NCBI GenBank assembly: GCA_031772625.1 | Contig: CM062814.1 | Coordinates: forward strand, 826,654,757 to 826,718,756 | Source: Pinus tabuliformis | Taxonomy: Eukaryota; Streptophyta; Pinopsida; Pinales; Pinaceae | Length of the DNA stretch: 64,000 nucleotides | Reading direction: 5' to 3' | In this document: positions 34,059-45,310 of the stretch, piece by piece | Layout of the letters: the number at the start of each line of letters is the position of its first letter | Position numbering within the stretch: the stretch's first letter is position 1 | Made by a program: the position numbers and the translations under genes | The notes under the pieces: generated by a model | Databases searched by the model: none | The model's input: only the letters and a program-made list of their open reading frames with translations | What the model was told of the DNA's origin: nothing

Positions 34059-36257
34059 ATGGTGTTCTTTTGGCTTCTATGTATCATTCCACTCTTGGTT
34101 TTAATGATGGCAAGGGTGAGGAATAGAGGGGAAGAGGAAGGGGATGAACTTGGTCCTAATAGTAGTGACCCAATGTATGATGAGGAGGAAGGGTTTGAAG
34201 AGGAAGGGGATGAACTTGAAGAGGACACTGAAGCACAAGATGGGAAAGGTACATCAAATCCCTTGTGGAACTATGTGACCAAACTTGAAGGGGGAAAGGG
34301 TGGTGGATCTTACAAATGGATGTGCCCTCATGGTTGTCATGGAGGAAAACCATATACGGGTTCATATACCCGTCTGAGGAGGCATCTTTGTGGGGTGCTA
34401 GACAGTGATGAAAAAAAGGGTTCTGTGGGGGTAACCATTTGCCCAAACATTTCAAGTGAACAAAGACAAAAATACATCAAAATAGAGATGGCTGCACAAC
34501 GAAAAAACAAGAAACAAAAAACTCATTCTGAATCAAGTGCAACCTCTAAATTTGGTAGTTGCCCATCTCCTCATGGTACTTTTGCAACCTCTGGAGGTAG
34601 AAAAACAATAGGGGATTTCCTTAATGTTGCTGGGAGGGATGATGTGGATGGAAAGATAGTCCGTTTTCTTTGTGCTTGCGGTGTACCATTCAATGTGCTT
34701 CGCTCTCCCTATTGGCATGAAATGGTAAAGGCCATCAATGAAGCCCCAAAAGGATACAAGGCCCCCAACTATGAGAAAGCTAGAACAGTGTTATTAGAAA
34801 GAGAAAAAGCTAAGGTTCAAAGAGCTTTGACACGTTTTACACATGAGTGGGTGGATTTTGGGGTATCCATTGTATCAGATGGGTGGACAAATATTAGAAA
34901 CCAACATTTGATAAATGTTCTTGGTGTTTCTTCTAGTGGTGCAGTATTTATTGCATCTCATGACTCCTCCTCCATCAGTGCAACTGCACCAAACATTGCA
35001 GATCTCCTATTGAAATCAATCAAAGATGTTGGTCCGAATAATGTGGTTCAAGTGATCACAGATAATGCAGCAAATTGTAAGTTAGCAGGAAAAATTATTG
35101 AGCGTACTCATCCACACATCTTTTGGTCTGGGTGCCTGGTTCACACATTGAACCTTTTGATGCATGATATTGTGAAACACAAAGATTGTGGGTGGATTGC
35201 TGAGGTTTACAGGAAAGGGAAGCAGCTCATTAAATTCATCACAGGGCATACAAGGGTAAACTACTTCTATGGCACTTACTCCAAGTTGCAATTGCTTAAA
35301 ATTGCAAAGACAAGATTTGCTAGTTATTACCTCACCTTTAGGCGGCTAGTGAGGGTGAGACAAGCTTTAACTAATCTGGTGTGTGCTGAAACATGGGATG
35401 AAATTAACGTCAGTACAGATGGTGCTAATGAAGTCAAGGACACTGTTCTTGACAGTTACTTTTGGTCACAGGTTAAATATGTTTTGCAATTCACCAAACC
35501 AATTTATTACATGATCAAGTTTGCAAATTCAGATCGACCAGTAATTGGGGAGGTGTATGAGCAAATGGATAGCATGTTGGGGCAGATTAAAGACATTGTT
35601 GAGCCTAGAGATACCACCTTGTACAATTATATTCGTGAAGAGGTGGAAAAACGATGGGATATGCTAAATGTTCCATTGCATGCATTAGCATATGTTTTGA
35701 CACCTAAATACTATCATCCATCATGGCTTTCAAAACCAGCACCTGGGGGGGGAGTCAGGAGAAAACCACACCAAGATAAAGAGGTTCACGAAAAATATAT
35801 GGCTGCATTGAGTAGATTAATCCCTGATGAGGAGGAGGCTGCATTGGTACGGAGACAGGTGAGCAACTATACGAGCAACACTGGTCCATTTTCGAGCATG
35901 CATGCAATTCAAGATCGAGAGCATTTTTCTGCTCTTGAGTGGTGGAACATGCATGGAGGGCCTACTCCACTTCTACAGAGTTTGGCATTGCGGGTGCTAT
36001 CACAGGTGGTAAACACTTCTTCTGCAGAGAGGTGTTGGAGCTCTTATTCTTTCATCCACAGTGTTAAAAGGAACAGGTTGAATTTAGACCGGGCAGAGAG
36101 CTTGGTTTATGTTCATTACAACTTGCGATTGTTGTCCCATTACTGTGAAGATGCAAAGTCTAATAAAGACTTGTTGACTTGGGACAAGAATCCAGAGGAG
36201 CCCAATTTGGAGGATGGAGTGTTGCGACTAGAGCAATTAGAGGATTCTCTTATCCAG
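34059..36257 (+). CDS. hAT transposase, exon with zinc finger, DUF659 and dimerisation domain (element F)
   Basis: Cuts and pastes the element by binding its ends. Start chosen at ATG 34059, after a 5' leader intron (GTAAGT at 33923 to TTTACAG at 34028). The earlier open codons lie inside that intron. N-terminus MVFFWLLCIIPLLVLMM is hydrophobic, followed by an acidic stretch. A BED-like finger (WNYVTKLEG...CPHGC...RLRRHLCG) lies at about residues 70-115. DUF659 covers about 205-375. Catalytic acids: Asp 274 in SDGWTN, Asp 335 in ITDNAANC and Glu 657 in SAERCWSS. The hAT dimerisation region is LEWWNMHGG...NRLNLDRAESLVYVHYNLR. The exon ends at a codon boundary (CAG/GTATGT), and 733 codons are open without interruption. 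Confidence 0.93.
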
Positions 36258-36379
36258 GTATGTCCATTGTGGTATGAATTTTCCAATTTTCCCTTATAAA
36301 GCATTTCTCTAATTCATGTTTTTAATTTTTTTGTTAACTAGTGTTTTTTTTTTTGCATGAATTTTTTGAGCGATTCTAG

Positions 36380-36583
36380 GATGATGACACGGGTGTTGAT
36401 ATGCCACCACCCCCACCCCCATCTGGTCCCTTGGTTTCTAGGTTCCATGGTTCAACACCAACGGCAGGGGGTTCTTCTTCATCAGTTCCAGTGCCACGAC
36501 TTACACAGGGACCATCTTCTTCATTGCCACCACGTGGAGGCCCGCCATCACGTTCTATTCGTGGTGGAAGGAGGAGAGATTAG
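36380..36583 (+). CDS. hAT transposase, last exon (Pro/Ser/Arg-rich tail, element F)
   Basis: Joined to 36257 by a 122-bp intron (GTATGT...GATTCTAG, 36258-36379). It adds 67 residues: DDDTGVDMPPPPPPSG, then Ser/Pro/Gly-rich sequence ending GGRRRD. The exon assignment rests on consensus splice sites, on frame agreement and on the homologous sequence in G, where the two exons are fused without the intron (62914-62930). The total protein is 800 aa. Confidence 0.85.
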   Translation, partial: DDDTGVDMPPPPPPSGPLVSRFHGSTPTAGGSSSSVPVPRLTQGPSSSLPPRGGPPSRSIRGGRRRD

Positions 36584-37009
36584 TAGATATATTCACAATC
36601 TACTTCTTTTTGTCATAGATTACTCATTAGACTTGTAGACTTGTGAATTTGAATTTTGAACCTTTTTGGCTTGGCGGTGACCAAGTGACATATTTTGTAA
36701 ACATTATTATTTGAATTTTGGACATGACAAATGTTGACAGTTGCTCACTTGCTAGATAAATCATAATATGCTCTATGTTTTATGTTTTATAATATGCTTA
36801 AATGTTTTATGTTTTATAATATGCTTAAAAATTTGATGTATGTTTGTAATAGCTAGAATATAGATGATTGTTGTACATACTAGTAACTACAATGGAATCA
36901 TGGATGCCATATCTATCTTGATTTATGCAAAAATATGCATGTTTTCATGTCTTCTACAATTAATTTGGTATTTGGGATGTTTGTTTTGAGTATAAATGCA
37001 AAAAAATAT

Positions 37010-37116
37010 ATATATATATAGCAGACGCTTCCGCGGACGCTTCGCTCCCTAGATTTTTGGAAAATGACGCTTCCGCGCTCCGCGCTTCCGCTTCGCTCCC
37101 GCTTCGTGCAACATTG
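37010..37116. repeat. Element F right end: AT microsatellite, GCTTCCGC subterminal motifs, inverted repeat
   Basis: A short (AT)n tract is followed by repeated GACGCTTCCGC and CGCTTCGCTCCC units and the terminal GTGCAACATTG. The same layout, more decayed, ends element G. Confidence 0.78.
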
Positions 37117-37124
37117 GTCTCTAC
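37117..37124. repeat. Element F target-site duplication, right copy (GTCTCTAC)
   Basis: Perfect match to 33324-33331. Confidence 0.93.
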
Positions 37125-37232
37125 CCACTCAGCGAGTCATGCTACTCCTCGTCGGGGCTCCCGTAGCAAGGTCTAATCCAAAAGGCTAGGTACCTCAAGG
37201 ATCCTGCCCCTCATTGCCTATAGTCCACCTGA

Positions 37233-38099
37233 CTACAGCTCAATGTCTCCCCACTTTCGCTCAAGTGGCAAATGTGCACTCGTGGCACAGTCATCGTCTG
37301 TCAAAACTTCCTTCTCTGCTCGTGTTGGCGTTGCTTTAGTCTCGAAAGAGTCTCCCTTACTCCTCTTCGTTGGGCACTGGGTCGCATAATGACCCATCTC
37401 CCCACAGTGGAAGCACTCGATCTTGGAGATATCTTTCTTCTTCTGCTTCTCCTGCTTTCCCTCAGATGCTAGGGCCACATCCTCCTCCTCCTGCTTGACC
37501 TTGATCCCTTTGCTGCTGCTACCTGTCTTCGACTGCCATCTGATCTCTTCCTGGCGAAGAGCTGCCCACATCTCGTCCCAAGGTGGGAGAGTCCCTCTGC
37601 CCAGGATACTCTAGACAAACACTTCCCAATCTTCTGAGACAACATTCAGGGCTGTCCTCACCATAAGCTCTTGATCTAGTGTCGCTCCTATAGTAGTCAA
37701 CTGGTCTCGGATCTCATTCAGTCCTCCGAGGAAGGTGTCAATCGATTGACCCTTCTTCATCTGATACGACCTCATCTGGTTCTTGAGCAACATTCTTCTC
37801 TGCACAAAAGTATGCTGGTACAGGTTCTTGAGAGCCTCCCACATCTCAACTGTCGTTTCCTTCTCGGCTATATGTGGTACCACATTATCCTTGACCCTGT
37901 CAAGGATAATGCACTTGGCCCTCGTCATCTCCTCTTCGTACTTGTCGTTATCATTGGGGTCGACTGGGATAGCTATAACCTTCAAGGCGAAGTTCTTGAC
38001 ACGATTCCTGTCAATCACTGATAAGATTCTGGCCTTTCAGACTGCGAAGTTTGATGCTCCGTCTAGTCTATCCTGGTCTCTAACCCCGTGTAGTGCCAT
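37233..38099 (-). pseudogene. Copia-type Gag (element E)
   Basis: A single frame of 289 codons starts MALHGVRDQDRLDGAS at 38099. It has a TGA at about 38038 in place of Trp (FAV-KARI) and a TAG at 37611 in place of Gln. The core shows ARIL...RVKNFALKV, AKCIILDRVKDNVVPHI, EMWEALKNLYQ and RRMLLKNQMRSYQMKKGQS, the pattern of copia Gag (UBN2 type). A C-x2-C-x4-H-x4-C knuckle (CFHCGEMGHYATQC) lies near codon 215. The frame ends at 37233 with no protease following. Gag would package RNA; both stops are of the kind made by C-to-T or G-to-A change. Confidence 0.85.
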
Positions 38100-38684
38100 G
38101 ACGCTCCTCTACTTCCCTCCTGGAAGTTCTCTATTCGTCTCCTTTGAGTCTCTAATTCCCGTCTGGAAGTTCTCTTCTGGGCTCCCTCGGAGTCTTGATT
38201 TCCCTCCTGGAAATCCTTCTGCCGCTTGTCGAGATGCCCCCTACTCTGATCGTCTTTTGCAATTGCACTGCTGATCTAGGTTCCTCGGCTAGAAACCCTT
38301 GGTAACAACTCCTCTGGCCCTGTTTTGTCAGGTACTGTTCTGACTACAGTACCTCACCAGCTCCAATCTGCAATATTTCTGCAGCCTTCTAGACTTCAGC
38401 AACTGCCTCTTTGTGAGCCCCTCAGCCCCTCTCTGCCTCACACTGGCTCTCCGTCACCCCAGATGGGTCTGCGTCAGCCCTCTGGTCCTCTGCGTTAGCA
38501 ACTCTGGCCTCTCTGAGGCTCTGCGCAGTCCCGGCTTGTTCTGCGTGGCTCCGGCTGGCTCTGCGTCACAGTTCTTGGCTTCTGGGCTGTTAGAAACAAC
38601 TTCTGTCACCTCAAGGCAACTGTTTTATGCTGCTGTTGCTCTGCTCGGCTAATGTCTTTTAGTCCTCCTGTGATCTACAATCAC

Positions 38685-38696
38685 GCTCTGGTACCA
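38685..38696 (-). other. Element E primer-binding site
   Basis: Minus strand TGGTACCAGAGC abuts the right LTR. It differs by one base from the usual initiator-Met site TGGTATCAGAGC. Confidence 0.8.
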
Positions 38697-39153
38697 TGTT
38701 GAAGTTTCTAAGTTTACTTAGTTTAGAAACCCTTCATGCACTTTTGCTGATTTATTCCTACCTACTTGTTATTTTTCTTTAACATGTTATTTACAAAGTA
38801 AATACTGAAAATAAAGACCAGTGCATGCTCAACATATTACAGATCGACAACTAAAAGGAACAAGAACAAACACACCACATGACACCATTATTTTTGGACC
38901 AATGTCCCCGGAAAAACCTAATGCGGGAAAACCGGTGCAACTATCTGAGGGTTTTCTTATTAAGCAATATCAGAGTACAATCTGGGTGCCGAAACTGGCC
39001 TGCCCAACAGAAAATTTCCTTAGTAGCTATACCTCACAGTTTGTGAGAAATCTCTTGGCTGAAACCCCGAAAAATCCTTTCGGCAACTCCTTAGCACAAA
39101 ATTGCTCTGCAACCCCAGCGTCTGCTCAATCTGGACTGCGTCAGCCCCTCTTT
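38697..39153 (-). repeat. Element E right LTR (5' LTR), truncated
   Basis: Begins TGTTGAAGTTTC directly after the primer site. At about 39150 the match to the left LTR stops and element D sequence (CTGGGCAAGAATC) starts. Confidence 0.87.
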
Positions 39154-40976
39154 GTCACTGGGCAAGAATCTTTAGAGATGCAAAATAAGTCACTTTTTTT
39201 TCAAATCAATGGGGCTTTCACTGGCAAAAAGTCTTTAAACACAAAATCTTAGACAACCCACGTTAGATAAATACAAAAATATATATACAAAATATCAAAA
39301 AATCCCCAAAACCCCAAGATCTACAAAATGTAAAACAAGGGTTAGAAATAATTTACAAATATTCACACGATTTACAAATTAAAATTACAAGCTCTCATTA
39401 GCAAATTAATTCTTTTTTTAGCCCAAGATCAAAATTAAAATGATTTTTGAGAATTTTGAAATAAAATTTATGGATGAATAATTTCGTAAGATAGCCAAGC
39501 CAAAACTCTGCTGCAAAATAATTTATCAAAATGAAAGCTTAGAGCCCAAACAAGGTCGGCTCTTCTCCACTGTTTGTGAACTTAGAGCCCAGGCGCTAGC
39601 GTCGCTGTAAATCTCTATAAATTCTTAAGATAAACCGTTAGCTCATATGGGGACTCAGATCACTTAAGATACTTGTATCAATAGAATGTTCTTATTTCTG
39701 ACAAATGAAATAACAGTTTAAAAAAAATAATTTAGCACAATATAAGATAAACACATAACCAACACATACCACAGATCAGAAGATAGAAGAACACCATGAA
39801 CTGAACCCCAAAGTCTTTCTATTATGATAAAAAAATGTTCCTAGCAGAGCTGCAGGCCAATACACAAAATCACCTCATCCAAAGATGGGAAACAGAAAGA
39901 AAATAACTTCTTTATATAGAGAAACCTTCCAAGTGGAAAATAACGGCTAGTTGGCTTGATTCTCATCAAATTAATCTTGACCGTCGAAAATAACTTGATC
40001 ATCTTTAATCTCCACCGTCGAATTTTTAATTGAGGAAAAAATGGAATTTCTCTTAATACTCACTTTTTATTAGTCCAAAAATTAATATTTTGGATTAATT
40101 TTCCTCAAAAATTTGACTTTGACTTAACCACCAAGGTCCAAGGACTCAATTTCTTTTCTTTTTAAATATCAATTTTTCCTTTGGTGGAGGACCTCCAAAA
40201 ATTGACCTCTTTTTGACTCACGATTTTTTGATTATTTTCCACTTGGAGAGAAATTGATTTCTCTATAATTATTTTTTTTGACTCAAAATTAATTAATTTT
40301 CTGGCTTAGGATTTTATTTAATTTAGCTAGAAAAATTAATTAATTGACACTAGCGGGGATTAATAATTTTTTCCACTCTCAAATATTTTAGCCATGGTTT
40401 CTAATTGCGAGGGACCATGCACCAAAATATTTTGACATCAATATTTTACAGTTAACTCAACCCTTGAAAGGGGAAAACACATTTAGACTAGTCCCTCAAT
40501 AATTTACCCATTTTTACAACACAATATGATCTAGTATGAACCCAATCGTGCTTGTAATAAAATAATTTAACCATGCTGTTTGACTGCGAGGGAACATGCA
40601 CTAAAATTATTCCCCGTCACACTTTTATAATAGACTCGATAACACTAGGACTCACTTAAGACCTTGTCAATGAATTTCACCCTAGCTTTGGGGTTTAAGC
40701 TGAAAGAAAAACTCTGCCCATTAGGCGTGTTTACAAACACGCATAATTCAAGGAGGTTAAAAACTTCCTAGGATGAAATCCTTTGCCAAAATCATAGGCT
40801 TACCTAAGTGTTGTTACATAATTAAATGGTCATACGAGCATCATTTACAATAAAACCTGCAGAAATTGGGTTTGCAATGACATATTTATGCTGGCTGATG
40901 ACTTTTCTCTTTGAACAATTCTCTTGACTTCCTTGTACATTGTTTTATCGGATTGTTGGCAAAATTGTGGATAACA
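39154..40976 (-). repeat. Element D left LTR, inner part
   Basis: Aligns with 48930-50677 and ends GTGGATAACA. Relative to the right LTR, about 1.25 kb (equivalent to 47684-48929) is missing exactly where the E LTR is cut off, so one deletion removed both. Confidence 0.87.
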
Positions 40977-41489
40977 TCTAGCTGCACATGGGGACATGTT
41001 TTTTCACTGAATGAATGTGAGAATCCAGAATCTTGTATCCGAGAAAACAAAAATCCATCAAATAGATATTCGCTCAATATCAAAATCATCAGGTATACAT
41101 AAAAATTTATATTGGAATAGAAATCCTATTCTAACATATGAAATATAAAGACATAAAGCTTAATTGCATGAAAAGGAATCTCACCAATGACAGAAATGAA
41201 ATCCTATCTAAGAGAATAAGGTTAGAGATACTATACAAAGATGACGTATGGAATCAGATTTCTTCAACATAGTGCATACTGAGCATCTGCCGACTTTCAG
41301 GCAAGTCTGCGGGTTGCCTTTTTGATGTGCCATGCTGAAAATTGAAGATCCTAGGACTTTGACTTATATGAATATCGAGTTGTTCCCGACCATCGGATGC
41401 ATCAAAACTCTTCCTTCTTCTCTTCTGCTTTTTACATTTCTTTCGAGCAGATTGTGACGTTGGTGATGTTGTGGTCGTTGTACAACTTC
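40977..41489. other. Element D internal sequence downstream of gag, no gene
   Basis: About 0.5 kb between the gag remnant and the left LTR. No open frame with motifs. No convincing polypurine tract is visible next to the LTR (minus strand GCAGCTAGA). Confidence 0.5.
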
Positions 41490-42818
41490 CTACCTGATCT
41501 GGAAATGCTCATATGGAAAATTTGGAATGTCCAAGACTTTTGCGACATGCTCTTCTTTATGAACCTGCTCTAACAAGGCCGATGGATCAATCTTGCCAGC
41601 ATCAACCTGATTCCCCTCAGTTCCCTTCCTGGCTGGGTTATCTTTATTTAGCCATTTCTCAATGGAATCAATGACCTCTTCATAATAAGATGAAGTTTGC
41701 TTCAACGAGCTAGGAGGCTTATGCTCCGGATCCTCTGGTCTGAGTTGGAGTTCCTGAACCTATGATGTTTCCATTATTTGCAGCTTATTCTTAAGAGTGA
41801 TTTGCTCAATTCTCATGGCATTCATTTGATTAGAATGTTCATCCTTGATAGCATTGATTTCCCTGGTATGATTTTCCTCAATGGTATCCATCATGTTTTG
41901 AAAGGTGACCTTCTGATTATATTGAGTAACTTCCATAACCCACAACCTATTCTAAAGAGATATTTGACTAGCTTTCATGTCCTTTATCATTTATTATGAT
42001 TTGCTTGAATAGAACTCATTTCTTCCTTATGATTTGTTTCCATGGTGATAAAATAATTTTGCATGGTGGCCATATGATTGGAGTGATTAACTTTCATGAT
42101 TTTTAGCTCCTCATCATGCTTTTCTTCTATGGCTAACAATTTGGTGTGCATGGATCTCATTTCCTTGGTGTGATCTGCTATCAATCTCTCCTGATTAAGT
42201 TCCACGGTTTTCATCAATTGTGTTTGAATGAATTGCATGTCTTTAATCGTTTGAGTTAATTCCTTGATAAGATGCTTATCATTTTCTTTTTCATCATCAA
42301 TATTAATTTGATCCTTTGTCCCTGCATTTCCACTATCAAGGATTCTTCTTGCAACGACACAAGTGGATTCATCATGAAAACTCTCACAAGGTCTACAATA
42401 TGGCAAAGATTGATGCGGCGTATCCTCTTGAAACCTTTCTAGCATAGTTGATCCTTTCACAGGATCACTTTCATCTTTCTTTTCATTGTAATTGGCACAA
42501 GGTGAATTCATTTGATCTTCATATCTATTTTTAAAAGCATTGACGATGGCTTGCAGAGAATCAAAAGAATTGTCAGGAAAATCACAAAACCAATTCCTAG
42601 CATCACCCTCCAAGGAAAGGACAAAGAGATGCATCTTAACGTCTTCATGATCATAACATGCAGAGCCACAAATCCTTAACATACGATGAATAAGCTTTAT
42701 GAGATGATCTCTAGCGGTGATCACATTATTACCTGTGAAGGTGGTAAATTTTAATGGCATTTTTTGAAACATCATGAGGAATGTCAGTAAAACGACATGG
42801 GGCAAACAAGTCATTCAT
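41490..42818 (-). pseudogene. Gag of element D, frameshifted
   Basis: The frame begins MNDLFAPCRFTDIPHDV at 42818, a typical plant gypsy-type Gag start, and shifts by one base near 42750. It continues as MPLKFTTFTGNN...ARDHLIKL, then the capsid core LEGDARNWFCDFPDNSFDSL. A C-x2-C-x3-H-x4-C zinc knuckle (CRPCESFHDESTC) follows at about residue 145 of the long piece. After it comes a long coiled coil rich in Met, Glu, Lys and His (KEMRSMHTKLLAIEEKHDE). A stop at 41987 and another shift separate the last parts (41945-41760 and 41705-41490). No protease or RT follows. The long coiled coil after the knuckle is unusual for Gag. Confidence 0.75.
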
Positions 42819-42849
42819 GATGACTTTCTTAAAGAGAAAATGAACTAAT

Positions 42850-43345
42850 GGATGTCAGAAAGAGATCCTTGTTCAAGAAAACAAGAGGTTTGCAAGAGGC
42901 GAGCTTCTAGCAGAGATTTTTATAAAAAATAAAAGAAGTGGAGTCGCCACTTGAACATGAATCTAACTCTAAAATCCAAAAAGAAAAAACCAAAAGGTTA
43001 GTCAAGTAACATGAAGAGAAAAATTCTATCCCTGGGTTAGGGAAAAGCAAGTGGATATCAGGGAGGGCTTCTTGTTCGAGAGAAAATGAACACTTACTAG
43101 AATGTAATTTGTTCAACCAAGCTCTGAGAGCGGAGTTGACCAAACTACCAGGATTTCTTCTAATGTAAGCTTTTGTGAATGGATGAATCAGTGGAGTTGC
43201 CACCCAAATAGGAAACTAACCCAAATGTCCAAGGTCTAAAGGTGCAGATAGAAACCAAAAGATGTTAGTGATGGTGCAAATAAGAAAATGATGGATGAGA
43301 AGAAAAGATGTCGAAGTGCTAGAGAATGTGGCGTTGCCAACTTAA
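42850..43345 (-). repeat. Degenerate repeated leader with TGGCGACTCCAC-like sites (element D)
   Basis: On the minus strand, GTGGCGACTCCAC (42938-42950), GTGGCAACTCCAC (43191-43203) and GTTGGCAACGCCAC (43328-43341) recur between the LTR and gag. The first two are embedded in a longer imperfect repeat of about 250 bp. Similar TGGCGACTCC sequences occur at or near the primer site of some plant OTA elements, so these may be multiplied primer-site regions. Confidence 0.5.
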
Positions 43346-43423
43346 ATGAAAAGATGAAAGATGGAGGAAACATCGTTGAAGCGCCGAGAACAAGACAAAC
43401 ATGTCTGTAACAATGGGCGAAAA

Positions 43424-43560
43424 TGTTGTCGCTCAGATTGTACAGGTAAGATGCGACAACGATCAGGGTGGGGGTTGTCTCTTTGATCCCCTCCCTCTCT
43501 GTTCTAACTGTATCCCAACAACAGACTATGGGGGGACTCTATGAGATGTGAAGATGGCAG
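43424..43560 (-). repeat. Element D right LTR, first 137 bp
   Basis: Begins TGTTGTCGCTCAG and matches 30226 onward. Its last 73 bp (43488-43560) are present again at 46287-46362 with about ten differences, after insertion I. Confidence 0.8.
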
Positions 43561-44303
43561 TGTTTGTGATGGAAAATTCTTGTGACATGTGTGGTTTCCC
43601 ATTGATGCCCATTGAGGATCCAAGGATTGACTACGGAGATAATAGAAACAGTGGAACCGAGGAGGAAAGACATTGGAAGCCATCAGAAGAAAAAGAGAAA
43701 GAGTAAAGAGGAGAAGCCATGAAGCCAAAGAATAAGAGGAAGAGTTCATCAGAAGTCATCAGGGAAGCCATTGGAAGATAAGAACAAGAGCCATCAAAGA
43801 GTAGCCATCGAAAATCATGGAGAAGCCACAGGAAAGCCAAGCCAGGAGTAAGAGTCTGTTACAAACTGTTTTTTATTGAAATATCGCATATGCTCAAGAG
43901 TAAGAGCCATATCAGAGATATTGCATGAAATATTGGAGGAGCTAACATAACGGAGGAGTTAACAGTGTTATCGGAGGAATTATATCGGCGGCTTTATTAT
44001 CTGTTACCACTCAAACCCCCAATTGCAATATAATGGAGTCAGGAAATGAACGGCGGAGATCAAACCCAAGTGCTTGCGGAAGAAGAATGGTGGAGGAATA
44101 GATCTAGATCGTCAAATCGACAGATCTGTTAGATCGACGGTGATTAGCAATTGCGGGGGTAGGAAAGTACGGATTTCCTTGATCGTGGCTGAAGTCTCGC
44201 ACTCAATCCTAACAGTCGATCTCATGTTCAACTCTTAGATCACAGTCAACTGCGAGGGTTAAGGCCGTTTTAATCCGTGTGCCAGTCGAAGCCCCGCAAA
44301 CCA

Positions 44304-44700
44304 CCGATTGCGATATGCATTGCAAACCCGATCGCTCAAATACAACACACCTCAATACAATATCGCATCCGTTGCATCGCAAGTATTGAAGCCTTGTTAC
44401 ACTGAAATCCCCGATTGCGATATAAGTTACGGACCCGATGGTCCTATTACAACACGCCCTAAAGAAATATCGCATCTGCCATACCGCAAGTTTTTAAAGC
44501 CTTGTCACGTTGAAATCTCTGATTACGATTTGCGGACCTGATTGCTCCATTATAACACGCCCTATTGTAATATCGCATCCACTGTATTAGAACCTTCGCA
44601 TTGCAAGTCTTAAAGAAATTTCACACTAAAACTTCGATTGTGATAAGACTTGTGGACCCGACAGACTATCGATTGCGATGGAGCTATGGACCTGACGGAT
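44304..44700. repeat. Tandem array, unit about 107 bp (insertion I)
   Basis: About 3.5 imperfect units start at 44304, 44411, about 44519 and about 44634, each with CGATTGCGAT, GGACCCGA, ACAACACGCCCT, ATATCGCATC and a GCCTTG...ACTGAAATC segment. The CGATTGCGAT core also recurs at 44757-44815. Confidence 0.85.
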
Positions 44701-45069
44701 CTATTGACGACTGTTTAATATTATATCACGTCCATTTCATCGGCAGTATGAATATCGGCGATGTTAAAAGTTGCGATTGCGGGACCTCCGAAAGTTGCGA
44801 TTGCGATTGATGATGTGGCATGTGGGATCTCCCTGTGGTTATAGCCTCTCTTATATGGTTTTCGTGAATAATCAAGTCTATGGATGAAAGACTCTTTGAT
44901 ATAATTTTAATATGCGAACTCATAAGTCGGCCTCTCCTCCCAATGAACGTGTCTTTTGGTTATTGGCAAAACTCACATATATACAAGTTGAAACGCTTCA
45001 CTTCAGGTAATTGATCTCAGGCATCTAACAGAGAGAAGAAGTAACAGTTCACAACTCGTGAACTTGAAG

Positions 45070-45310
45070 AGACAGAGGAAGCCGAAGATTGAGAAGTCGA
45101 AAGGTCGAGCGAGCGAAAAAGGAAGCCAAAGGTCGAGCGAACAAAAGTGGAAGCCGAAGGTCGAGTGAGCGAAGAAGGAAGCCGAAAGGTCCAGCGGAAG
45201 AAGAAGGAAGCCGAAGGTCAAGCGAGCGAAGAAGGAAGCCGAAAGGTCCAGCGGAGGATGAAGGAAGCCGAAAGGTCTAGCAGAAGAAGAAGGAAGCCGA
45301 AGGTCGAACA
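45070..45310. repeat. Minisatellite, unit about 30-33 bp (insertion I)
   Basis: About seven copies of GGAAGCCGAA(A)GGTC-(C/G)AGCG followed by AAGAAG or AGCGAAGAA. Plus-strand open frames here only reflect the repeat. Confidence 0.88.

Larger units (their letters stand above)
33332..37116 (+). mobile_element. Element F: apparently intact autonomous hAT transposon
   Basis: The element is 3785 bp, flanked by the 8-bp duplication GTCTCTAC (33324-33331 and 37117-37124). Terminal inverted repeats are CAGTGTTGCA at the left and, as reverse complement of the right end, CAATGTTGCA. Both ends carry short subterminal repeats. It encodes one two-exon transposase with all three catalytic acidic residues and no stop. 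It lies inside copia element E, which lies inside the LTR of D, so it is among the most recent events in the window. Confidence 0.95.
31680..39153 (-). mobile_element. Element E: Ty1/copia-related gag-only LTR element, hosting hAT F
   Basis: The left LTR (31680-32775) and a truncated right LTR (38697-39153) share about 450 bp at their outer ends. A TGGTACCAGAGC primer site (minus strand) adjoins the right LTR, and an AAGAGGGAG purine tract adjoins the left LTR. The internal region, once F is removed, is about 2.1 kb with a copia-type Gag and nothing recognisable downstream. It is inserted in the left LTR of D. Its right edge was lost in a deletion that also removed D sequence, so the second target duplication is gone. 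Confidence 0.85.
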
